Source of the DNA: Candidatus Omnitrophota bacterium
Lineage (GTDB): Bacteria; Omnitrophota; Gorgyraeia; Gygaellales; Profunditerraquicolaceae
Assembly: GCA_030691585.1 (NCBI GenBank)
Contig: JAUYEC010000149.1
Coordinates: 1-5,274 of the forward strand
DNA length: 5,274 bases
Reading direction: 5' to 3'
Shown here: positions 1 to 5,274 of the stretch, in pieces
Layout: each line of letters begins with the position of its first letter
Numbering within the stretch: position 1 is the stretch's first letter
The notes under the pieces: model-generated
What the model was told of the DNA's origin: nothing
Databases searched by the model: none
Seen by the model: the letters and a program-made list of their open reading frames with translations, nothing else
Position numbers and translations under genes: made by a program

Positions 1-1293
1 CTCCACTCCCATATCCAAAAGCCTGGTCAGGGAACTGGCGGCATCATTGGTATGCAAAGTGGACAACACCAAATGCCCGGTCAGCGACGCCTGGACCGCG
101 ATGTCAGCGGTCTCCTTATCGCGGATCTCACCGACCATGATGATATCCGGGTCCTGGCGCAGGATGCTCCTTAAACCGTTGGCAAAGGTCATCCCTGCCA
201 GCGGATTAACCTGGGTCTGGCGGATAAGAGGGATCTGGTATTCCACCGGGTCCTCAATAGTAATGATGTTTTTCTCCATAGAATTAATGCTGGAGAGGGC
301 GGCGTAAAGTGTAGTGGTCTTGCCGGAGCCGGTCGGCCCGGTGACTAAAATTATTCCGTTGGGATGCCTGATCAATTTCTCAAAACTTTTCAAATCATTT
401 CCCGCGAAGCCGATGTCCGATAGGCCCAGCAGCACCGAGGCTTTATTCAGGATCCTCAAGACTATATTTTCGCCGTTGACCGTGGGAAAAGAAGAAACCC
501 TCAAATCCAGGTCCTTATTTTCCATGCGCAGCTGGATCCTGCCATCCTGGGGCTTACGTATCTCGGAAATATCCATTTTAGCCATGACCTTGACGCGGGA
601 AACCAGGACATTCTGCAAATGCTTAGGGATGTTCTGCGCCTGAGAAAGGATGCCGTCTATGCGGTAGCGGATCAAAACACCCTCCTCTGCCGGCTCAATA
701 TGTATATCAGATGCCCTGTCCTTTACCGCCTGCATAATGATCAGATTTACGAGCTTAACTACCGGGGCGTCATCAAAGCCCTCGCCCATGACCACGGAAT
801 CCTTGGATCTTTCTTCCAGTTTTTCCGGGGTCAGGCCCTGCGCTAATTCCTTGATGCTGCCCTGCGCGCCGTAAAATTGGTCTATCACCGCCTGGATCAT
901 ATCGGGAGTAGATAATACCGGATCAATAGAGCCGGCCTTGCTCTTTAGCCTGGCCTCATCAATCGCGTCTATATCGCGCGGGTCAGCCATAGCCAGGGTG
1001 AGGGAGCCTGCGATCATAAACAAAGGCACGATCTTATATTTCTTGGCTGTGGCCTCGGGGATCAACTTTATCACCTCGGGGTCAATGAGGTAATCGCTTA
1101 AGTCTATAAACGGAACGCCCAGCGCCTGGGCCTGGGCCTGGGCAATATCCACTTCGGAAATAAAACCCAGCTTTTCCAAGGCCTTCTCGATAGGGACGCC
1201 GGACCTGGCCATTTCTTCCTTGGCCTTAAGCAGCTGTTCAGGGCTGATCATCCCTTTGGTGATTAATAAGTCTATATTTTTGCTTTCTGCCAT
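1..1293 (-). CDS. pilB: Type IV pilus assembly / type II secretion ATPase, PilB/GspE family (3' end beyond window)
   Basis: Hexameric cytoplasmic ATPase of the PilB/GspE family, which powers pilus extension or pseudopilus assembly at the inner membrane. The 431 visible residues hold an N-terminal T2SSE_N/MshEN-like domain (about 8-140), a linker, the N2 domain with IRYRIDG (208-214) and RKPQDGRI (246-253), and the RecA-like motor. Motor motifs are complete: Walker A GPTGSGKTT (319-327, Lys325), Asp box IEDPVEY (346-352), Walker B with IIMVGEIRD (384-392, Glu389) and His box TGHLVLSTLHTND (405-417). The frame is still open at base 1, so the C-terminus and any CxxC zinc site are missing. The ATG at 1291-1293 is the first start after an in-frame stop in the spacer, and the N-terminus aligns well from there, but no convincing Shine-Dalgarno precedes it. 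PilB is preferred over GspE by the neighbouring regulator and by overall look; GspE cannot be excluded. A retraction ATPase (PilT) is unlikely because the long N-terminal domain is present. Confidence 0.92.
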   Translation of the reverse strand, partial: MAESKNIDLLITKGMISPEQLLKAKEEMARSGVPIEKALEKLGFISEVDIAQAQAQALGVPFIDLSDYLIDPEVIKLIPEATAKKYKIVPLFMIAGSLTLAMADPRDIDAIDEARLKSKAGSIDPVLSTPDMIQAVIDQFYGAQGSIKELAQGLTPEKLEERSKDSVVMGEGFDDAPVVKLVNLIIMQAVKDRASDIHIEPAEEGVLIRYRIDGILSQAQNIPKHLQNVLVSRVKVMAKMDISEIRKPQDGRIQLRMENKDLDLRVSSFPTVNGENIVLRILNKASVLLGLSDIGFAGNDLKSFEKLIRHPNGIILVTGPTGSGKTTTLYAALSSINSMEKNIITIEDPVEYQIPLIRQTQVNPLAGMTFANGLRSILRQDPDIIMVGEIRDKETADIAVQASLTGHLVLSTLHTNDAASSLTRLLDMGVE

Positions 1294-1367
1294 AGTAATT
1301 ATTCGTAATCAGTCAGTTATTGAGGGCATTTTGTAGCGGAGGTTTAAACCTCCGCTACAAAATGAGG
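1294..1367. other. Intergenic spacer between response regulator and pilB
   Basis: This 74-bp gap holds the 38-bp perfect palindrome and about 33 bp of AT-rich leader before the pilB ATG. I see no clear sigma70 promoter and no Shine-Dalgarno for pilB on the minus strand. An in-frame TGA in the leader fixes the earliest possible pilB start at 1293. Confidence 0.7.
1327..1364. repeat. Perfect 38-bp palindrome, REP-like, no U-tract
   Basis: Each arm is 19 bases, reading cattttgtagcggaggttt, followed directly by its exact reverse complement; the centre is TTTAAA at 1343-1348. It begins three bases past the stop codon of the response regulator and ends 33 bases before the pilB start. As RNA it could form a stem of about 16 bp with a six-base loop. 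The tetranucleotide GTAG stands near the foot of both arms, followed by GGAG; such tetranucleotides mark REP elements recognised by REP-associated Y1 tyrosine transposases. T residues lie before the stem and A residues after it on either strand, the reverse of an intrinsic terminator. The palindrome is seen directly; assignment as a REP or MITE is inference because no second intact copy lies in the window. Confidence 0.85.
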
Positions 1368-1736
1368 TTATTCTTTCAACAGCTCTTTGATCTTGGCCAA
1401 GAGAACCGATGACTCAAAAGGCTTGACGATATAAGCGTCCGCCCCGACTTCGTATCCGAGCTTTTCGTCGCTTTCCTGGGCCCGGGCGGTAAACATTACG
1501 ATCGGAATAGATTTGTATTTTTCGTCAAACTTAAGCATACGGCAGATCTTGTAGCCGTCTATTTTAGGAAGCATCAGGTCCAGGATGATGAGATCCGGCT
1601 TATCTTTTTTTGCTCTGTCCAGCCCCACCTGTCCGTCAAGAGCAGTCAGGGCCTCGTAGCCGCAAGACTCGAGCCTCATCTTTACCATCTCCACTAACTG
1701 CACTTCATCATCTACGACCAAGATTCTCTTTTTCAT
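1368..1736 (-). CDS. Single-domain response regulator (CheY-like receiver)
   Basis: A 122-residue stand-alone receiver with no output domain. The acidic pocket is Asp9-Asp10 in ILVVDDE, the phosphoacceptor is Asp53 in LIILDLMLP, the switch Thr is Thr83 in VMFTARA, and the conserved Lys is Lys105 in YIVKPFE. All residues needed for phosphotransfer are present, so it should accept phosphate, most simply from the histidine kinase encoded 94 bp upstream on the same strand. It must act by protein contact, like CheY or the PilG/PilH receivers that act on type IV pili. It lies just upstream of pilB, so the pilus motor or its partners are plausible targets; that link is inferred. The ATG at 1734-1736 has GGAG seven bases upstream, and the protein begins right at beta strand 1, so the start is secure. 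Length is normal for a lone receiver. Confidence 0.96.
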   Translation of the reverse strand: MKKRILVVDDEVQLVEMVKMRLESCGYEALTALDGQVGLDRAKKDKPDLIILDLMLPKIDGYKICRMLKFDEKYKSIPIVMFTARAQESDEKLGYEVGADAYIVKPFESSVLLAKIKELLKE

Positions 1737-1743
1737 ATTATTA

Positions 1744-1747
1744 CTCC
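1744..1747 (-). promoter_or_regulatory. Shine-Dalgarno of the response regulator
   Basis: GGAG on the minus strand, seven bases before the ATG at 1734-1736. It supports the chosen start of the receiver gene. Confidence 0.7.
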
Positions 1748-1768
1748 AAGTATTAAACCGTTTATGTT

Positions 1769-1796
1769 ATTTTAGCAAAATTTACAAAGGATACAA
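1769..1796 (-). promoter_or_regulatory. Candidate sigma70 promoter for the response regulator
   Basis: On the minus strand TTGTAT (1791-1796) is followed after 16 bases by TAAAAT (1769-1774), which is directly preceded by TGC, giving an extended -10 element. The -10 box matches five of six consensus bases; the -35 box matches only the first three. Transcription would begin near 1762, about 25 bases before the start codon. It would let the receiver, and possibly pilB, be transcribed apart from glgP and the kinase. It is a pattern match in an AT-rich spacer, so confidence is modest. Confidence 0.35.
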
Positions 1797-1830
1797 CGAT
1801 TAAAGATAGCGGAGCCCCCTTTTTTCCCGG

Positions 1831-3810
1831 CTATTCGCGTTGGTTTACTTTTTTCCGGCTCCAAAAAGAAGAAACATTTTTAATCAGTTTAGAAATGGCT
1901 TGATGGTTTTCGCGGCTAAGATGGATAAATTCCAGGCCGATCTTATATTTATGCTCGGAGCTTTCGGTTTCTTTTATCCAGGCCACGCGGCCGGTGATCA
2001 CGGGCAGTGGGGATTCTTGCTCGGGCAGGTTAAGCTTGACTCTCAAGTTGGCGTTGGTCTCCAGGCGCCTATTAGTAACAAAACACAAGCCTCCTTCGGA
2101 AATATCCAAAGTGGAAGCTGCCTCGGTTTTATTTTCGGCTGTGATGATCTGAAAATCCAGGCGGTAGGCAAAACGGGCAAAATACCTCTTTTGCAATCCG
2201 ATGTTTATTTTTTTTATGCGCACATTTGCCGACGCTTCTATGGAAGCGGTCTCGCGCGCCTTAGAAGGGACATCCATTATACCTATGTTAATAAAGGTGT
2301 TTTCAATTTTATTCTTTCTAAAATAGGCGGCCATTGCGTCTTTTAAGCAGCGGCACAAAAGCGCCGCATCCTTTTCTTTGGCCTCGGGAAGAAAAATATT
2401 ACACTCTCCCGCATAAAAATCAGTGGCAAAATATTCATGGTCATCATGGCGGCTGCCGAAATTCCTTTTTAATACCCCCCGGACCAACGCGTCTAATTCC
2501 GCGAATAACACGCTGTCTTTCGGCTCGATCACCCGGGCAAAATCCCTGTAATTGATGATCAAAAGGCTCACTAGGGCCACGGTATTGGCCTTGTCTAAGA
2601 GGCCGTTGATCCGGTTGCGCACGGCTTTATCCAAGGCGCCCGCAGAATAGATGCGCGGCAGGGTAAAATAAAATTTGCTTCCGATGCCCGGCCTGGATTC
2701 GGCCCAGATATCGCCGCCATGCTGGGCCACCAGCTCCTTGATAATGGAAAGGCCAAGGCCGATACCTTTATTTTTTGCACCCGTTGGCCCGGCAACCTGC
2801 ACAAAGCGGTTAAAAAGTTTCTGCAGGTCGGCCTTGGCGATACCGATACCGGTGTCAGTTACGCCGATCCTGGCTCTGTCCTGATAAACCTTGAGCTCCA
2901 AATCGATCCGGCCGCCAGCCTCAGTGAATTTGATGGCGTTATCCAGCAAGTTTGAGACCACCTGCACCGCCCTTTCGGCATCCAAAAGTATATTCGTCTC
3001 CTTCCTGGGCAAGTGATATGCCAGACTCAGGCCTTTTTCGCGGGCGGTTTTTTCAAAATAGGCCGCGGCATCCCTGACCAGGTCATTAAGATTTACCAAC
3101 GAATAACGCAGGCGGATCTTCTTTTTTTCTATACGTGAAATATCCAGCAGCTCATCGATGATCTTCTTCAGCCGCCTCACATTGTCATTAGCGCTGAGCA
3201 ATATTTTTTTCTGGGCCCGGCTAAGCTTGCCGGTGACGCCATCTAAGAGAAGCGAGACCCCTTCTTTAACTATTGCCAGCGGAGTCCTTAACTCATGCGA
3301 GACTATAGAAAGAAATTCGGATTTCATTTTATCGATCTCTTCTAAGGAAAGCAATTTTTCCTTAATATGGTCCCTCTCGTCTTTTAGCTGTTCCAATTGC
3401 TTGCGATGGGTGACATCACGGGTAATACCCACCAGGCCGATGACCCTGCCCTGGGCATCGTAGCGCGGGACCTTGGTCGTGGAGACATAATTGTCTACGC
3501 CGTCGGCACGGGTTGACCTCTCCACCTTATCTATGATCGGCTCGGCCTTAGCCATGACACTCTCATCATCCTTACGCATCACCTCGGCGCGCTTTTTAGG
3601 GAAAATATCAAAGTCGGTCAAGCCTGCGACTTTTTCCTCCGCAAGGCCGAGGCCGCGGGCGTGAGCCTTATTTACCTTTACCAGGCGGCCCTGACGGTCC
3701 TTAAAATAAATAACATCCGGGACATTATCCATCAGGTCCTTAAAAAGCCGGTAATTAAGCAGGAGTTTCTCGTAGGTGATTTTTTCTTTAGCCGCGGATT
3801 TGGGTTTCAT
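1831..3810 (-). CDS. Cytoplasmic PAS histidine kinase with degenerate GGDEF-like region and C-terminal PilZ domain
   Basis: A 659-residue sensor kinase without membrane segments or signal peptide. Order: PAS (about 22-135, ending GLVGITRDVTHRK), a charged signalling helix (136-165), HisKA with SHELRTPLA (phosphoacceptor His172; Glu173 and Thr176 keep the HExxT phosphatase pattern), then HATPase_c with N box (Asn287, Asn291), DTGIGI (319-324), LFNRF (332-336) and GIGLGL (349-354). Residues 405-515 resemble a GGDEF fold: LLIIN in strand 1, YAGEC (466-470) where GGDEF belongs, then NIFLPEA and a late INIGIMDVP strand. The metal-binding Asp and the GG are gone, so it should not make c-di-GMP. Residues 541-650 form a PilZ domain with RYFAR (542-546) and DISEGG (569-574), both canonical binding motifs. 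The start has a strong GAGGAG upstream. The likely partner is the adjacent receiver. Kinase, PAS and PilZ calls are firm; the GGDEF-like call is moderate. Confidence 0.95.
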   Translation of the reverse strand: MKPKSAAKEKITYEKLLLNYRLFKDLMDNVPDVIYFKDRQGRLVKVNKAHARGLGLAEEKVAGLTDFDIFPKKRAEVMRKDDESVMAKAEPIIDKVERSTRADGVDNYVSTTKVPRYDAQGRVIGLVGITRDVTHRKQLEQLKDERDHIKEKLLSLEEIDKMKSEFLSIVSHELRTPLAIVKEGVSLLLDGVTGKLSRAQKKILLSANDNVRRLKKIIDELLDISRIEKKKIRLRYSLVNLNDLVRDAAAYFEKTAREKGLSLAYHLPRKETNILLDAERAVQVVSNLLDNAIKFTEAGGRIDLELKVYQDRARIGVTDTGIGIAKADLQKLFNRFVQVAGPTGAKNKGIGLGLSIIKELVAQHGGDIWAESRPGIGSKFYFTLPRIYSAGALDKAVRNRINGLLDKANTVALVSLLIINYRDFARVIEPKDSVLFAELDALVRGVLKRNFGSRHDDHEYFATDFYAGECNIFLPEAKEKDAALLCRCLKDAMAAYFRKNKIENTFINIGIMDVPSKARETASIEASANVRIKKINIGLQKRYFARFAYRLDFQIITAENKTEAASTLDISEGGLCFVTNRRLETNANLRVKLNLPEQESPLPVITGRVAWIKETESSEHKYKIGLEFIHLSRENHQAISKLIKNVSSFWSRKKVNQRE

Positions 3811-3813
3811 GCT

Positions 3814-3819
3814 CTCCTC
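3814..3819 (-). promoter_or_regulatory. Strong Shine-Dalgarno of the histidine kinase
   Basis: GAGGAG on the minus strand ends three bases before the kinase ATG, in the 18-bp gap after the glgP stop codon. It fixes the kinase start at 3810. The short gap and absence of a promoter or terminator indicate that glgP and the kinase share one transcript, with possible translational coupling. Confidence 0.8.
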
Positions 3820-3828
3820 TATTTATAT

Positions 3829-5274
3829 TTATATTCCCACTTTTTCTTTATTAAAACGCCTTGCCGGCAGCGCGTAAGGGACGTTCCATATTTCTTTAGC
3901 GTATTCCATAATTGCCCGGTCGCTGGAAAACTTTCCCGACCTGGCCGTATTGATGATGGACTTTTCCGTCCATAAGGAACTTTTGGCGTAAAGCGCCGAG
4001 GCCTTATCCTGTGTGGCGCAATAATCTTCAAAGTCAGCGCAGATAAAATAGCGGTCGCCGCAGGTGATACTTTGGAGGATAGGTTCAAAAAGCCCGGCGT
4101 CCACCGGTGAAAAGAAGTTACCGCGGATAAGACGGATGATCTCGGCCAGCACAGCCGACTTGTCAATATACTGCTGTGGGTCATACCCGGAGGCGGACAA
4201 TGCCTGGATCTCATCAGAGGTCTTGCCAAAAAGGAAAATATTATCCGGGCCCAGCTCTTCGGCGATCTCGATATTAGCACCATCCTGCGTGCCGATGGTC
4301 AGGGCGCCGTTGACCATAAACTTCATACAGCCGGTGCCTGATGCCTCGGTGCCGGCGGTAGATATCTGCTCGGACAAATCCGAGGCGGGAAATATCCGTT
4401 CCGCCAAAGACACCTGGTAATTCTCCAGGAAAACAAGCTTGAGTAAATCACGCAGGCTCTTGTCGGCGTTGACCACCTCGGCAACGTTATTGATGAATTT
4501 GATGATCAGCTTGGCCATAAAATAACCGGGCGCCGCTTTTCCGCCGACGATAAAGGTCCGCGGGACACTGGATGCCTGCGGATTATTTTTTATGCGCAGG
4601 TATTCACGGATAATAAAAAGCGCGAATAAGAGCTGGCGTTTATACTCATGGATGCGTTTTACCTGCGCGTCCACCATTGCTTCGGGGTTAATAGTGATAC
4701 CGGCGTTCTTATAAATATAATCGGCCAGGGCACGCTTGTTAAAGTTTTTTACTTCCCGCCATTTCGCGCAAAAAGAGGCGTCGCCAACCAGCGGCAGGAG
4801 TTTTTTGAGCTCGTAGAGGTCAACGGTCCATTTATCACCTATTGCCTTGGTGATCAGCGCCGAAAGCCCGGGGTTTGCCTTATACAGCCAGCGCCTCTGG
4901 GTGATGCCGTTGGTCTTGTTATTGAAACGCTCGGGAAAGAGTTCGTAAAAGTCCTTGAACAGCTGTGTCTTTAAAAGCTGGGTATGCAGGGCGGAAACGC
5001 CGTTTACCGAAAACGAACCGACGATTGCAATATGGGCCATGCGGATCATCTTGGGGTCGGACTCCTCGATGATAGACATCCTTCTGAGGCGCTCGCTGTC
5101 ACCCGGGAAACGGATGGCCACTTCGCGCAGGAAACGCATGTTTAATTCATAGATGATCTGCATATGCCGCGGCAAGACCTTCTCAAATAAAGGCACGCGC
5201 CATTTCTCGAGAGCCTCGGGCATGACCGTGTGGTTGGTATAGGCAAAGATCCTGGTGGTGATACTCCAGGCCTT
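3829..5274 (-). CDS. glgP: Glycogen/alpha-glucan phosphorylase, C-terminal part (5' end beyond window)
   Basis: PLP-dependent glycosyltransferase family 35 enzyme that splits alpha-1,4-glucan with phosphate to release glucose-1-phosphate in the cytoplasm. The visible 481 residues start inside the catalytic domain; the frame stays open to base 5274, and AYTNHTV (11-17) lies upstream of the first in-window ATG at 5223, so that ATG is internal. Known residues, by comparison with remembered rabbit muscle numbering: His15 (His377), Asn122 in KTNGIT (Asn484), Lys206-Arg207 and Lys212 in VKRIHEYKR (568, 569, 574, phosphate site), VGGKAAPG (243-250), and EASGTGCMK (310-318) with PLP lysine Lys318 at 4321-4323. 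The C-terminus SGKFSSDRAIMEYAKEIW is typical and ends normally. About 330-360 N-terminal residues should lie outside. No catalytic loss is visible. It appears co-transcribed with the kinase 18 bp downstream. A maltodextrin phosphorylase role is possible; substrate length cannot be read from this part. Confidence 0.97.
   Translation of the reverse strand, partial: KAWSITTRIFAYTNHTVMPEALEKWRVPLFEKVLPRHMQIIYELNMRFLREVAIRFPGDSERLRRMSIIEESDPKMIRMAHIAIVGSFSVNGVSALHTQLLKTQLFKDFYELFPERFNNKTNGITQRRWLYKANPGLSALITKAIGDKWTVDLYELKKLLPLVGDASFCAKWREVKNFNKRALADYIYKNAGITINPEAMVDAQVKRIHEYKRQLLFALFIIREYLRIKNNPQASSVPRTFIVGGKAAPGYFMAKLIIKFINNVAEVVNADKSLRDLLKLVFLENYQVSLAERIFPASDLSEQISTAGTEASGTGCMKFMVNGALTIGTQDGANIEIAEELGPDNIFLFGKTSDEIQALSASGYDPQQYIDKSAVLAEIIRLIRGNFFSPVDAGLFEPILQSITCGDRYFICADFEDYCATQDKASALYAKSSLWTEKSIINTARSGKFSSDRAIMEYAKEIWNVPYALPARRFNKEKVGI

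Noticed and set aside
314..846. Plus-strand open frames opposite pilB
   Set aside because: They are shadows of the pilB frame, which carries Walker A and the N2 motifs over the same bases.
1327..1364. Intrinsic or bidirectional terminator after the response regulator
   Set aside because: The stem is strong but is followed by AAAATGCCC on both strands, with T residues before the stem instead of after it. There is no U-tract.
1806..1834. Terminator at the end of the histidine kinase gene
   Set aside because: The stem is only five pairs plus two across a bulge, with a long loop, overlaps the stop codon, and is not followed by a real U-run.
1840..2346. 168-codon open frame on the plus strand
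   Set aside because: It is antisense to the PilZ and GGDEF-like part of the kinase, whose motifs are clear. Its translation shows no recognisable domain.
3819..4283. 154-codon minus-strand open frame overlapping glgP
   Set aside because: It is in another frame of the conserved C-terminal part of glycogen phosphorylase, and its translation is low-quality with no family motif.
5011..5013. Phe in GSFSVNGV of glycogen phosphorylase where muscle phosphorylase has His
   Set aside because: The site is variable in the family; E. coli MalP, as remembered, also has Phe (GFAVNGV). The known catalytic and PLP residues are intact, so I see no sign of lost activity.
5221..5223. ATG at 5223 as the true start of the phosphorylase
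   Set aside because: The frame continues upstream with RIFAYTNHTV, a conserved active-site segment, up to the window edge.

Overview
The window holds four genes in a row, all on the minus strand, and no mobile element, tRNA, rRNA or CRISPR. Read in the direction of transcription (high to low coordinates) they are: the C-terminal ~480 residues of glycogen phosphorylase (glgP, cut by the right edge), a soluble PAS histidine kinase with a c-di-GMP-type tail, a single-domain CheY-like response regulator, and the first 431 residues of a type IV pilus/type II secretion assembly ATPase (pilB/gspE family, cut by the left edge). Coding density is about 96%. Every open frame on the plus strand is a shadow of these genes.

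The organism is a bacterium of moderate GC (roughly 50% by eye). An uncultured, possibly Omnitrophota-like lineage is a guess from gene style only; nothing here is diagnostic. The phosphorylase follows the common PLP-dependent family 35 pattern and the ATPase follows the ordinary PilB pattern, so neither points to a special host.

Layout: 1-1293 pilB (3' end missing); 1294-1367 a short spacer with a perfect 38-bp palindrome; 1368-1736 response regulator; 1737-1830 a spacer with a candidate extended -10 promoter; 1831-3810 histidine kinase; an 18-bp spacer with a strong Shine-Dalgarno; 3829-5274 glgP.

The most interesting object is the histidine kinase. After a complete kinase core it carries a region that reads like a GGDEF domain whose signature has decayed to YAGEC, then a PilZ domain in which both c-di-GMP motifs are intact (RYFAR and DISEGG). 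The sequence therefore suggests a cytoplasmic kinase that senses a ligand through PAS and c-di-GMP through PilZ, signals to the adjacent lone receiver, and sits next to a pilus motor gene. The motor's own N-terminal MshEN-like domain has lost consensus c-di-GMP positions. A circuit linking c-di-GMP, pilus activity and glycogen use is a reasonable hypothesis, but it is inferred from domains and gene order. The second notable object is the palindrome, which resembles a REP-type element and lacks the U-tract of a terminator.
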